64,000 bases of DNA from Candidatus Dechloromonas phosphorivorans (GCA_016721185.1 JADKIP010000017.1:62001-126000); one strand, 5' to 3'. Numbered from the stretch's first letter, positions 37,478-46,896 are shown. Numbers and translations: made by a program. Notes: generated by a model from the letters alone, not told the origin.

Positions 37478-38152
37478 TAGCACAAAAGCCAATTTCTCTA
37501 CGCCCGCTGAAAAACAACAATAGATCAAGCGGCTAAAGCAAGTGAGCCGCCGAGTCCCACGCCAACCTTGGTGTAACCCGTAATCCCCGTGAGAGCGGGG
37601 CAGAGACGCGTGCAGCACCCGATTTGCCAAAGCTTCCGAACTATATGAAACAACGTGACGACCTAAATCAAAGCGCATCCACAATTGCTCCCCCTTATGC
37701 GCGGAAAACCCTAAGTCAGCCCGTGCCCCCTTGGGCTTGCTTCAGGCGTCGTGTAGAATCCCGGGCGCGAAGACTTTCGATCATCCATTGAAACCAATAA
37801 AGGAACCGTTGATCAATTCGCATCACGCGCAGGTGGGGATCCAGAAGCTCGTGAATTGCTGGCTTTCCAATTGTGCTGGAATGAAAAAACGATCAATGCA
37901 GCGCTTTCTCAAAAGACTCGTCAGTACATTAGCAACATAACAGTGAGCGTCTTATTTCGCTGGATACCAAAGGCGCCTGCAAAGTGGAGCAGCGAAATGC
38001 CGGGGCATGAAACCCGCGTTTCGGCTCAGGCGCAAAACAAAAATTTTTAAAGCAATTCAGTACATCTACGTAGTCAAAAGCAAGATATTTCATGTAATCA
38101 TCAAGTTGTAAGAAGTTTTATTTGTAAAACCTGAAGTTTGGAGTGCTGATTG

Positions 38153-38168
38153 TGTGACCGTCGTCACA
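38153..38168. promoter_or_regulatory. Perfect CRP-type operator of the RTX gene
   Basis: TGTGACCGTCGTCACA fits TGTGA-N6-TCACA at all ten positions, and the flanking G and C extend the palindrome by one base on each side. Its centre (38160.5) is exactly 41.5 bases upstream of the start predicted from the -10 element at 38190-38195, the spacing of class II CRP-activated promoters. Confidence 0.75.
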
Positions 38169-38189
38169 CGTAATAATCAAGACACTCCG

Positions 38190-38195
38190 CATAAT
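38190..38195 (+). promoter_or_regulatory. -10 element of the RTX gene promoter
   Basis: CATAAT matches TATAAT at five of six positions. No good -35 hexamer lies 17 bases upstream, as expected when CRP covers that place. Transcription would begin near 38202, about 60 bases before the ATG. Confidence 0.55.
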
Positions 38196-38262
38196 CCAAC
38201 CACGGCTGAAAAGTCGTTCTTGATCAAGAACCGTTTTAACTGCCTTTCTTAGGAGATATCTA

Positions 38263-41200
38263 ATGGCTGTTACCGTTGAAATGCGGACGCAAGTCTCGCA
38301 ACTTTATTACGCACTGTTTGGTCGCGCACCGGACGCAGAAGGCCTGGGATACTGGGTACAACAGCTTTCAGGCGGTAAGACAGTTGTTTCCGTCGCCGAC
38401 GACATGTTCGCTGTTGATGCGGCTCGTGCCTACTATCCTGCATTCTCGACCAACGAAGAGCTTGTCGAGAGCTTCTACCTCAACACGCTTGGCCGTGTTG
38501 CCGATGCGGAAGGTCTTGCCTACTGGACCGCTGCGCTCAATGCGCCGGGCGCCACTCCTGGCTCCGTTATCACCGACCTGATCTATGCTGTCGTCGGTTA
38601 CAGCGGCACCGATGCCGCAGCCCTGACTTCCCAGCAACTCTTCAACAACAAAGTAACCGTTGGTCAGTATTATGGCGAAAACAACGGCGACATCGCCGGT
38701 GCTGCCTCCGCGCTAGTTCCCGTTTCCGCTGATGCGGCCTCGGTAGCAAATGCTATTGCCGCCATTGATGCAAGTGGCGTCGCTAACGGCCTGACCTTCA
38801 CGCTCACTGAAGATACCGCTGCTGGTGCTGACGTTATGCGCCTCACCGGTGACATGGATGTTCGCATTGATCTGACCGCCAACAACAACCAGGTCAAAGG
38901 TCTGGACCTGGACGGCGACGGCGTCATTGAACCCAATGGTGTTGAAAACAACAATCCGACCACGCTGGATAACGGCAAAGACTTCGAGATCGTTGATGCT
39001 TACTCCCGTGACCTGCTCAATCAGGGCAACCTGAGCCAGAACTTTGCTGGCGACATCGCCTTTGACGGTACCGGCTTCGCAGGTGATGGCGTTGATACCG
39101 ACGGCAACATCTTCCTCGGCGGCCTGGGTGCAGATACCGCCCTCGGCGGCATTGGCAACGATTTCCTGACAGGCGGCGGCGTCGCTGATGCATCCCGTCC
39201 CTCCGACGTCAACGAAAACGGCATCATTGAAGTCGGCGAAGTTGCCAACTTCAGTGACGAACTGTTCGGTGGCCGTAATGCTGACTTCTTCTTCGCCGAA
39301 CTGTCCCTGCTCGACAGCACCGATGGCAACAATCTGACCCTCCACGGTGGTCAGACCTCCGATGATGCGGCGGTTGGCAACAACACCCTGCAAGACAGCG
39401 ACTGGCTGCTCCTCGAAGTCTCCGATGACGAAGATGGCACAACCATTAGCCTGACGAACGAAACCGATCTGCTGACCCAGCAATTCGTTTCCACAGGCGC
39501 TGGCCAAGGCATCCTGATGGACGAAATCGAGAACGTCGACGCCTCTGGCAACCTTTATGGTTTCCTGAACGATGTCGATGTTGCAATCGGCGGTGCAGGT
39601 AAAGTTGTTAATGGCGAGAATGTTGCGATTGGTGCTTCAGCTCAGTTGAACATCATCGGTTCTGCCGCCAATAACATCCTGATCGGCGGCTATGACAATG
39701 ACCGCATCGATGGAAGCACTGGCGACGACCTGCTGATGGGCGGCAACCTGAACTACGCCTTCAATAACGTTAATGCTGCGGGTATTGCCAACAACGGTAT
39801 GGACGAGTTGTTTGGTGGTGCCGGCGACGACAACATCGTTTTCGAAGCCGATAGCGGCATCGTTGATGGTGGCGCCAACAATGACACCCTCTGGCTGACC
39901 CGCGAGAGCCTTGGAATCGTATCAGCGGCTAACGCCAGCACCCTGATCGAAGACGGCGTGGTCCGTATTGAACTCGAAAACGGCGACTCCGATGGCAACG
40001 ACACCTTTGCAGGTACGGGTGGTGCCGATGTTGACGGTACGGCTGACCAGACCAACTATCTTGATAGCGACATGCGCGTTAATCTTGACAACATGGAAAA
40101 CGTCATTGCCACCGGTCTGGGCGCTGTTGACTACAAGGCTGCTGGTTCAAACGATCCGGACCTGAATTTCAACAATCAGCAAAATCACTTCGCCTACAAC
40201 GGCGATCTGGACTTGCGTGGCACTGGCGTTGCGTCGACCACCACTGAAGGCACCTCAGTAACGGAACTGACAGTCACGGTTACCTCTTCCGTGCCAGTTT
40301 CGATCACTGTACAAAATATTGTTCAAGTAATTAACAATATCAATGGTGAGGATGTTTTTGCTGTTGGTACGGAAACTCAGACCTTTACCAACGTGGCTAC
40401 AGAAGTTACTGTGGCCTACGCCGGTGTACTGTCACAAAGCGCCGCACAAGCTCGTTTTGTAACGGAAAATCCGGGTCTCGCCGGCATCATCACCGATTAC
40501 GCCAACATCGATGTATTCCAATCCGCTTCCTTTACAACCATCACCAGCGACGGCGTCAACGTGCTTTACGCTGCTGGCGGTGCTGACGTCCTCGAAGGTC
40601 GTGAAGGCGGCACGCTGACCACCAATGCTTCCGGCGAAGTCACTGCCGACGGCCGTGACAAATTGTCCGGTGGCGCACAAGCTGACGACTTCATCTTTGC
40701 CCTGGGCAATTATGGTATCGCTGATGGCGTCGACGTTATTCATCGCCAGGTTGATGCCAACGCAGATAACCTCTGGGACGAAGACGAAGATGGCAACGGC
40801 CTGCTCGGCCGCGACTTCGCTCTGGAGGGCGACCAGACCACCGGCGCATCTGTGCTGACAGTCAAGATCGCTAAAGTGGGCGGCAATGTCGCTGGCGACG
40901 AACTCGACGACGTCGTCAATTTTGTTTCTGAAATTGTGACTGGTGTCAAGGTCGGTAGCGCATTCACTGCAGTGACGCTGAACACGGCCGAAATCAAGGC
41001 AGCGGTTACCTATCAGGGTTTGACTGACGCGATCAACAACGCACTGGATGCCACCGCTTTCGGTGCAGACCTGCAAGCTGCGTTGCAAGCCGACGGCATC
41101 ACCATCTTCATCACTGATGCACAAGGTCGCGAACTGGCTGACACCACCAGCGAAGTTGCCGGTGCCGGTGTGACGGTCAACCAAAAGGCCAACACCCAGA

Positions 41201-44200
41201 CAGAAAACGTCTTCCAGTACGGTGAGCCAGAAGTCACCATCATCGAAGATCGTCTGATCTACGCTTCTTACGAAGACCGTTCAGACAATGAACTCGTTGA
41301 CGACGACAGCTACACCGGCAGCACCATCTCCCTGGGTACCGATGCTTACGCGGAAGACCTGGTGGTTGATTTTGCAGCTGATGGCACACGCATTGCCGAA
41401 GACCAGTCCTATGTGCTGACCTTTGACAACCTGACCACCGAAGATACCGTTGAAATCAATGTGAACGGCGTCAAGTACAGCTTGCGCGTTGGTGTTGATC
41501 TTGATGGCAACGAAATCGCTGGTGAAGAGCTGACCACCCAAGGTGGCAATGCAGGCAGCCAGGAAGCCATTCAAGCGGCTTTCCTAGTGCGGATGGAAGG
41601 GTTCATCAACACCTTCATGGATGATGACACCGCTGCTGGCCAGGTCACTGCCGAAGCAACAGCCACGACGCTGACGCTGACGCAAGAAGTGTACAACGGC
41701 GAAGAAACCGTTTTCATGAGCACCCCGACCGTAGTCCTGGGCAACCAGTCTACCGGCGAGAAAGCCTCTGTCACGGTCCTCAACAACTCCCAGCATGAAG
41801 TTCACCTGCTTGACTTTGATGGTCGCGATGGTGCGCTCAACGAAGAAAACGTACTCTTCATTGGCAACATGGGCGTCGATTTCAGCCGCGCAACACTGGA
41901 AACCGGTGAAGGTGCCGCAGGTACCACCAACACCATGAACTCCAGCGAAGCAATGATCGTTGATGGTGGTAGCAACACGCTGCAATCCGTGGTTTTTGGG
42001 TCAACCCAGGCGATTGCTGACAATACCGCTACCAACGCAGCGCTGCGCACTGACTTCACGGTTCATGGCGATGACCTGCTGATTACTGGTGTCGCCAATG
42101 ACATCGTTAATGCCGGTACGGGTGACGACCGCGTTATTGGTTCGCTGGGTGCCGACACCCTTGACGGTGGCAAGAGCTACTACGCAGTCAAAGTTTTGGG
42201 TGAAGCGCAGTCACGCGTTTATGTCATGAATGAGTGGGAAGCACAAAACCCCACCAAAGTGACGGCTTTGACTGGCCTGACCATTTCCAGCATCAACCGC
42301 ATCGCTGATAGTGAATCTGGTTTGGCTGTAGTCAGCGCCGGCGTTGGTTCTGCCGAGGTCTATGACGACACCCTGCAGTTCGAACAGGCTGACTTTGCCG
42401 CTAACACCAAGTTTACGGTGACACTCAACGGCTTCACTGGCAGCACCGCCAGCACGCTGGAATTCCGCAATGCGGGTGCCGGTACGGTTTCTGTCGATAA
42501 TGCGGGTAACGGCACCTTCGATAGCACCACTACCTTCACCAACTTCGAGAACATTCGTACGGTTTCTGGTACAGGCAATGCAGTCGCCAATGACGGCCAA
42601 GGTGATGACACGCTCAATGTGTCGGCACTATCAACCGCTTCCGGTGGCATCAGCTACGACCTAACCAGCGATGCAGGCACTGCAGGTGATGTCAATTACA
42701 GCAAAAATGCCTCGATCAACGGTCTGGCCTATGCCGCAGGTGCAACTGCTGCTGCTGCCGCTGGTTCTTCAGCCGCATCGGTTCGCGCTGCAATTCTGGG
42801 TGAAGTCACAACCGACACCTTTGAAGCAGCCGTCAATGCCATCGAAATCACCGCATCGTCAACCGCTGCCGGCTTCCTGGCAAGCGTTGCAGCACTCACC
42901 CTGTTGACACGCCCGACCAGCGAAGCAGATGGCCTGACGGGTATGCCCGATGACAACATCGAGAACGACTACGAAACACAAGTCATCAAGGTGGATGGTG
43001 TTGAAAACGTTATCGCTGGTAACGGCAATGATTTGCTGATCATCGACGAAAGCGAAGCTGCTAAAAACAACAGCTTCAACGCCGGTACGGGCAATGACCG
43101 CATCGAGTATCAGAACGACTATGGTACTGATGCTGCTGAACCCGTCGTGACCATCAAGCTCGACAATATCGCTGCAGTGACCACGGCTACCACGGGTACC
43201 GACACGGTAACGATGACGGGCGGTCGTGTAGGTTTGACCCAGGCAGTTGATAGCTTGACGGCTGTTGAGCGCATCACCTTGGCAGAAAACACTGCACAAG
43301 GTCTTGCAGAAGCTGATGTGCTGGATGTGACTGCGATGACGACGGGTGCCGTTGTTGACTACACCAATGGTCAAGTGCGTGACCTGACCGGTACCGTGCA
43401 TGTCACGATCGAAGGCATCACCGAGATCGAAACAGTTCTCGCGGATGGCAACGATGTAGTGATCGTTGCTGATGCTGGAGTCATGAACGACAATGCGCGT
43501 AGTGATGAAGGCATCGACAACACGCCTTCAGAAAACATTCTGTTCATGTCCTACACTGACTTTGACGATCTCAACGCCAACGCCACAACCCGTAAGTCGT
43601 TCGCTGCTCAGGTTTTGGATGACGAAGCCACCCAAGTGATCAACCAGGGTCAATTCACTTTCGCGCTGAGCGAAGTGGGTACGGATGCTGACATTGACCG
43701 CGTGGATTACAGCAACGAAGATGGTCGCATTTCCGTTGTGGTTGGACAAGCCACGGATGTGACACCGCAATACGTGATGGTGGATGGTGATCAAGGCGGA
43801 GCGTACTCTGATGCTGAATCGCGTGTCGACATTCTGGACAGCGTCGAAGAGATCGTGGCTGCCCAAGGTGAGTCGATTCTGGACTTCACCAACATTGGCC
43901 AAGACCGTCAGATCACTTTCCAGTACAACACGTCCGCAGCAAACCCTGCAGACGAGGCTGTGATCGAGCAAACCATCCGTATCGCTGACGGCAGTGGTAA
44001 TGCCCTCACCGGTCTGAATACCTTTGTGGAGCAGTATGTCTACAACGGCGACGGTGTCGGTGAAACCGCTTTGACCAGTACTGATGACGCTACTTGGAAC
44101 CGAGTGGAAGGTAGTGATGCTGCTGAAGTGATCATCTATAACGGCAGTGAAGACCTCGTGAATCAGGCTGGCCTGGATCACCGTTACTCCAGCGACGTGC

Positions 44201-45570
44201 TGAATCTGCGCGGTGGTAACAACGAAGTTCGCTACTCACCTCTGGAAACCAGCATTCTTTTGCGGGTAACGGTTGAAGAAGAAGATGAAACTACGCTTGA
44301 TCAAGCAGAAGGTCAGATCACAGCATTTGTCGACTTCCAGGATGGCTTGTGGGATGGTACCAATGCCGGTCTGTTGCTCACCAACAACGGCCTTCCTGAG
44401 GCTGGCCAGCACACCATCACTTCGCACACCTCAGATAATTCGACTGCAACGGGCAACCTCAAGATCGAAGCATCGCAAGATGCTGAGGACATCGTCGGCT
44501 TCTTCAGCGATTCTGACAAGGTGTTCATCCTCGGTTCGTCACCGGGCGTGGTCAACGTGCAGATCGGTGATCTGAACTCAATGGTGCTCACCGGCTTTGA
44601 GTATTTGCAAGATGACACATCCAACGACGTCTACGTGATGGACGATCTGGACAATGTCGCTGGCAACTTGGTATTGATTGACGTCACTCCTGATCATGAC
44701 CTGATCAAGGTCGGTGACGATGCGGTCGGCTACGATTCAAATGATGGTGATGTCTTAGACGGTGATGATGTTAACGACATCACTGTCGCGGCAAACACCA
44801 TTGATCTGAACGCGTTGAATGATCAATTCGATTTCGACTTTGAAGCCCTTGATGTCTCCGATATTGATAACGACCTCGAAATCGTTATTGGTACCGGTAC
44901 TGATGAGTTGGTTCTCGGCGAAGTGGGTGATCTCGAAACGGTCAATGGCTTCGGCACAGTGGTCTTCACGCAGAAGACCGTCGATGGCGAAGGCGACACT
45001 TTTGTTCTGAACGTAGATACCGATGAACTCGATGTCGACGGTGCAGTGCTTGATGTGGCTGGTAGCATCATTACGACGGTCAGCTTCCGTGGCTTGGTTG
45101 CTGAGAATGCCCTTGACGATGGTCAGGTCGCAGCGGTTGAAGATGACATCACGTTCAGCGTTGAAGGTGACACGGCAACTGCGGTGTCGGTCTTCGGTGG
45201 TGACGGCAACGACTCGATCACCGGTGGTGCGGGTGCCGATATCCTGCGCGGTGGCAAAGGTAACGATACGCTGGATGGTAGCTTTGAAGCTGAAGTGACC
45301 GAGAAGGTGGTTGTCACATTGCCAGGTGGTGCTTCTGTTTTGGCGGCTGGCGAAGATCTAACAATCGCCGGTGTGATCATTTCCGATGCAGGTGGTGCTA
45401 TCACGGTAGTTGCTGATTCCGATGCTGATCAAATCGGTAGCGCCTTCGTGGCGTCGGGCCGCTATCGGTGCCAACAACACAACGTTGGCCACCAATCTTG
45501 GTTTGACCGCTCCGGAAGCCGTTGTAGTGAGTTACGACGCAGCATCCAACAATGTCATCTTCAGCTTTAA
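38263..45570 (+). CDS. Giant DUF4214/RTX calcium-binding surface protein (frame cut near its C-terminus)
   Basis: An acidic protein with no cysteine in the genuine frame. The N-terminus (1-140) has two DUF4214 units (YYALFGRAPDAEGLGYWV, FYLNTLGRVADAEGLAYWT). RTX-type Gly-Asp blocks are scattered: GGLGADTALGGIGNDFLTGG (about 287-306), GGYDNDRIDGSTGDDLLMGG, GGAGDDNIVF, GTGDDRVIGSLGADTLDGG and GGDGNDSITGGAGADILRGG near 2320. Between them lie beta-rich stretches. It is probably a secreted S-layer or matrix protein, folded by calcium outside the cell. One extra G in 45456-45458 throws the end into 37 foreign residues, including two Cys. A CRP site precedes it; ATG 38263 has AGGAGAT upstream. Confidence 0.88.
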   Translation: MAVTVEMRTQVSQLYYALFGRAPDAEGLGYWVQQLSGGKTVVSVADDMFAVDAARAYYPAFSTNEELVESFYLNTLGRVADAEGLAYWTAALNAPGATPGSVITDLIYAVVGYSGTDAAALTSQQLFNNKVTVGQYYGENNGDIAGAASALVPVSADAASVANAIAAIDASGVANGLTFTLTEDTAAGADVMRLTGDMDVRIDLTANNNQVKGLDLDGDGVIEPNGVENNNPTTLDNGKDFEIVDAYSRDLLNQGNLSQNFAGDIAFDGTGFAGDGVDTDGNIFLGGLGADTALGGIGNDFLTGGGVADASRPSDVNENGIIEVGEVANFSDELFGGRNADFFFAELSLLDSTDGNNLTLHGGQTSDDAAVGNNTLQDSDWLLLEVSDDEDGTTISLTNETDLLTQQFVSTGAGQGILMDEIENVDASGNLYGFLNDVDVAIGGAGKVVNGENVAIGASAQLNIIGSAANNILIGGYDNDRIDGSTGDDLLMGGNLNYAFNNVNAAGIANNGMDELFGGAGDDNIVFEADSGIVDGGANNDTLWLTRESLGIVSAANASTLIEDGVVRIELENGDSDGNDTFAGTGGADVDGTADQTNYLDSDMRVNLDNMENVIATGLGAVDYKAAGSNDPDLNFNNQQNHFAYNGDLDLRGTGVASTTTEGTSVTELTVTVTSSVPVSITVQNIVQVINNINGEDVFAVGTETQTFTNVATEVTVAYAGVLSQSAAQARFVTENPGLAGIITDYANIDVFQSASFTTITSDGVNVLYAAGGADVLEGREGGTLTTNASGEVTADGRDKLSGGAQADDFIFALGNYGIADGVDVIHRQVDANADNLWDEDEDGNGLLGRDFALEGDQTTGASVLTVKIAKVGGNVAGDELDDVVNFVSEIVTGVKVGSAFTAVTLNTAEIKAAVTYQGLTDAINNALDATAFGADLQAALQADGITIFITDAQGRELADTTSEVAGAGVTVNQKANTQTENVFQYGEPEVTIIEDRLIYASYEDRSDNELVDDDSYTGSTISLGTDAYAEDLVVDFAADGTRIAEDQSYVLTFDNLTTEDTVEINVNGVKYSLRVGVDLDGNEIAGEELTTQGGNAGSQEAIQAAFLVRMEGFINTFMDDDTAAGQVTAEATATTLTLTQEVYNGEETVFMSTPTVVLGNQSTGEKASVTVLNNSQHEVHLLDFDGRDGALNEENVLFIGNMGVDFSRATLETGEGAAGTTNTMNSSEAMIVDGGSNTLQSVVFGSTQAIADNTATNAALRTDFTVHGDDLLITGVANDIVNAGTGDDRVIGSLGADTLDGGKSYYAVKVLGEAQSRVYVMNEWEAQNPTKVTALTGLTISSINRIADSESGLAVVSAGVGSAEVYDDTLQFEQADFAANTKFTVTLNGFTGSTASTLEFRNAGAGTVSVDNAGNGTFDSTTTFTNFENIRTVSGTGNAVANDGQGDDTLNVSALSTASGGISYDLTSDAGTAGDVNYSKNASINGLAYAAGATAAAAAGSSAASVRAAILGEVTTDTFEAAVNAIEITASSTAAGFLASVAALTLLTRPTSEADGLTGMPDDNIENDYETQVIKVDGVENVIAGNGNDLLIIDESEAAKNNSFNAGTGNDRIEYQNDYGTDAAEPVVTIKLDNIAAVTTATTGTDTVTMTGGRVGLTQAVDSLTAVERITLAENTAQGLAEADVLDVTAMTTGAVVDYTNGQVRDLTGTVHVTIEGITEIETVLADGNDVVIVADAGVMNDNARSDEGIDNTPSENILFMSYTDFDDLNANATTRKSFAAQVLDDEATQVINQGQFTFALSEVGTDADIDRVDYSNEDGRISVVVGQATDVTPQYVMVDGDQGGAYSDAESRVDILDSVEEIVAAQGESILDFTNIGQDRQITFQYNTSAANPADEAVIEQTIRIADGSGNALTGLNTFVEQYVYNGDGVGETALTSTDDATWNRVEGSDAAEVIIYNGSEDLVNQAGLDHRYSSDVLNLRGGNNEVRYSPLETSILLRVTVEEEDETTLDQAEGQITAFVDFQDGLWDGTNAGLLLTNNGLPEAGQHTITSHTSDNSTATGNLKIEASQDAEDIVGFFSDSDKVFILGSSPGVVNVQIGDLNSMVLTGFEYLQDDTSNDVYVMDDLDNVAGNLVLIDVTPDHDLIKVGDDAVGYDSNDGDVLDGDDVNDITVAANTIDLNALNDQFDFDFEALDVSDIDNDLEIVIGTGTDELVLGEVGDLETVNGFGTVVFTQKTVDGEGDTFVLNVDTDELDVDGAVLDVAGSIITTVSFRGLVAENALDDGQVAAVEDDITFSVEGDTATAVSVFGGDGNDSITGGAGADILRGGKGNDTLDGSFEAEVTEKVVVTLPGGASVLAAGEDLTIAGVIISDAGGAITVVADSDADQIGSAFVASGRYRCQQHNVGHQSWFDRSGSRCSELRRSIQQCHLQL

Positions 45571-46144
45571 TAGTGCTGCGGGTGATATTGCATCGGGTAC
45601 TGTTACTGTTACTGCTACTGCTCTCAGCGATATGGTTGCAGCTGCTGTGTTCGAAGACGGTTTGGATGCTTCTACTCAGTCCGTCGCCTTTGACAGTCGT
45701 GACGAAAGTCTTGACACCTACGTCTTCGAAGCTACGGCTGCGATGAATGGTGCTGATACGCTGAACAACGTCGATGCTGGCGATGCGCTGAACTTCACTG
45801 CCTTCCTGGGTGCTGGTGCAGTTGTATTCGATACGCAGGATCTTGATGCTGGCGAGGTCGCGATTGGCAATGGTGACGTTTCGGTTGCCTTCGGCAAAGC
45901 TTCGCTGGTGGTTGCTGATCTGGACCTGACTGGTTTCACTGATGGTCATAAAGCAGTCGTGTTGCTGTCGGCTGACGTTGATGGTTTGGTGCCCGTTGGT
46001 GTTGATGTTACCAACAACGCTTACCAGGCTTACTACGTCGAGAACGGTGCGGACGTCGGAAACGCTGACGTTACGATCACCTTGGTCGGCACGATCAACA
46101 GCGCAGTTGAGCTGACTGCTGCACAAGCGGGTGGATTGATCTAA
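45459..46144 (+). pseudogene. Displaced C-terminal part of the RTX protein, including the likely secretion signal
   Basis: This frame reads AAIGANNTTLATNLGL onward and ends with VELTAAQAGGLI. It has the same acidic, Cys-free, Val/Asp/Ala-rich composition as the main RTX frame and no start of its own with a ribosome site. Removing one G from GGG 45456-45458 joins the two and gives about 2626 residues in all. Type I secretion signals sit at the extreme C-terminus, so as sequenced the protein would lack its export signal. An intrinsic terminator follows. Confidence 0.82.
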
Positions 46145-46190
46145 GTCGTAGATTACTATCCCGGTTCGCCGGGGTAGTACGACTCACCTC

Positions 46191-46224
46191 AAACCCCGTC
46201 TCCCGCAAGGAGGCGGGGTTTTTC
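46191..46224 (+). terminator. Intrinsic terminator after the RTX gene
   Basis: AAACCCCGTCTC and GAGGCGGGGTTT pair as a 12-base stem with one G-T pair and a seven-base loop, followed by a T run. A second hairpin, CCCGG-TTCG-CCGGG (46160-46174), lies just before it. Confidence 0.85.
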
Positions 46225-46245
46225 TATTAGTGAGAAGACCTCATT

Positions 46246-46261
46246 TGTGAGCTAGCTCACA
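46246..46261. promoter_or_regulatory. Perfect CRP-type palindrome upstream of the small paralogue genes
   Basis: TGTGAGCTAGCTCACA is a fully symmetric 16-base palindrome and a perfect TGTGA-N6-TCACA site. It lies between the RTX terminator and the first small gene. A well-spaced -10 was not found, so activation and repression are both possible. Confidence 0.7.
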
Positions 46262-46312
46262 TTTACGGACAGTTAAATGTCAAAATCCGATAAATCCACC
46301 AAGGATCGCCAC

Positions 46313-46522
46313 ATGACCAAAGCCAAGACCATCACCATCAACAATCAGGAATACGCCATTGACAGCCTGTCGGAAGTGGCGAAAGCGCAATTGATCAACC
46401 TGCGCGTCGTCGAGAAAGAAATTTCCCGTCTTAAAATGCAACTCGGTATTGCCCAAACCGCCCGCTCGGTATTCGCCAAAGGCGTCCTGACCAATCTGCC
46501 GGCGCTCGAAGAAACGAAATAA
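46313..46522 (+). CDS. Small DUF6447-like protein
   Basis: About 69 residues from ATG 46313, which has AAGGA seven bases upstream; ATG 46277 in the same frame has no such site. The pattern is a short beta-hairpin start (ITINNQEYAIDSL) followed by a helical half (AKAQLINLRVVEKEISRLKMQLG). It resembles the DUF6447 type of small proteins and is clearly related to the next gene. It has no signal peptide, so it is cytoplasmic. It lies directly behind the RTX gene and a CRP-type site; a helper or chaperone role for RTX secretion is a guess. Confidence 0.72.
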   Translation: MTKAKTITINNQEYAIDSLSEVAKAQLINLRVVEKEISRLKMQLGIAQTARSVFAKGVLTNLPALEETK

Positions 46523-46530
46523 TCCGAACC

Positions 46531-46560
46531 ACCCCACCGACATGAACCTGGTGGGGTTTT
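46531..46560 (+). terminator. Hairpin terminator/attenuator between the two small paralogues
   Basis: CCCCACC (46532-46538) pairs with GGTGGGG (46550-46556) and TTTT follows. The next gene starts only 16 bases later, so it may attenuate rather than stop transcription. Confidence 0.65.
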
Positions 46561-46575
46561 AAAGAAGGAAACCGC

Positions 46576-46818
46576 ATGCCCGTGATCAAAATTGACGGCC
46601 AGGACTACGATTACGACAGCCTGCCCGAAGCCGCCAAGAAACAACTGCAGTGCCTGCAGTTTGTCGAAGCCGAACTGATTCGCCTCGACAACCAGGCGGC
46701 AGTCTTCAAGACTGCCCGTGCCGGCTATCTCAATGCCCTGAAACAAGCGTTGACCTCACCCCCCATCCCAGCCCCCAGTGCCGGCATCCTGTCGGGCGAC
46801 ACCATCAAATTTGATTGA
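46576..46818 (+). CDS. Small DUF6447-like protein, paralogue of the preceding gene
   Basis: Eighty residues: IKIDGQDYDYDSLPEAAKKQ followed by LQFVEAELIRLDNQAAVFKTAR, aligning along its whole length with the previous small protein (I-x-I-x-x-Q-x-Y-x-x-DSL, A-K-x-QL, E-x-E-x-x-RL, TAR). A ribosome site GAAGGA lies upstream of the ATG. A proline-rich tail (SPPIPAPSAG) is the main difference. No signal peptide. Function unknown; the duplication beside the RTX gene suggests that it matters there. Confidence 0.75.
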   Translation: MPVIKIDGQDYDYDSLPEAAKKQLQCLQFVEAELIRLDNQAAVFKTARAGYLNALKQALTSPPIPAPSAGILSGDTIKFD

Positions 46819-46896
46819 CGAGATACCCCGCTGACCACACCCACCGCAGAGAGACAAGCCGAGACACAGGCCGAGATACAGCCGAAACCAAGCCCA

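Larger units (their letters stand above)
37449..38262. other. Long upstream region of the RTX gene
   Basis: About 810 bases without a convincing gene. It contains a weak hairpin right after the barrel gene, a GC hairpin CCCCG-6-CGGGG at 37585-37600 beside an ACGCCAA/TTGGTGT inverted repeat, and at its right end a perfect CRP-type site, a -10 element and a purine-rich ribosome site (AGGAGATA) before ATG 38263. A small frame at 37731-37940 has no ribosome site and no recognised relatives. Confidence 0.5.

Noticed and set aside
37555..37610. Possible riboswitch or CRISPR repeat
   Set aside because: Hairpins are present, but no known riboswitch core and no second copy of the repeat in the window.
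37731..37940. 69-residue plus-strand frame upstream of the RTX gene
   Set aside because: Starts with TTG, has no ribosome site, and no family was recognised.
38713..39507. 264-residue minus-strand frame within the RTX gene
   Set aside because: Mirror of the repetitive Gly-Asp coding sequence; no ribosome site or family.
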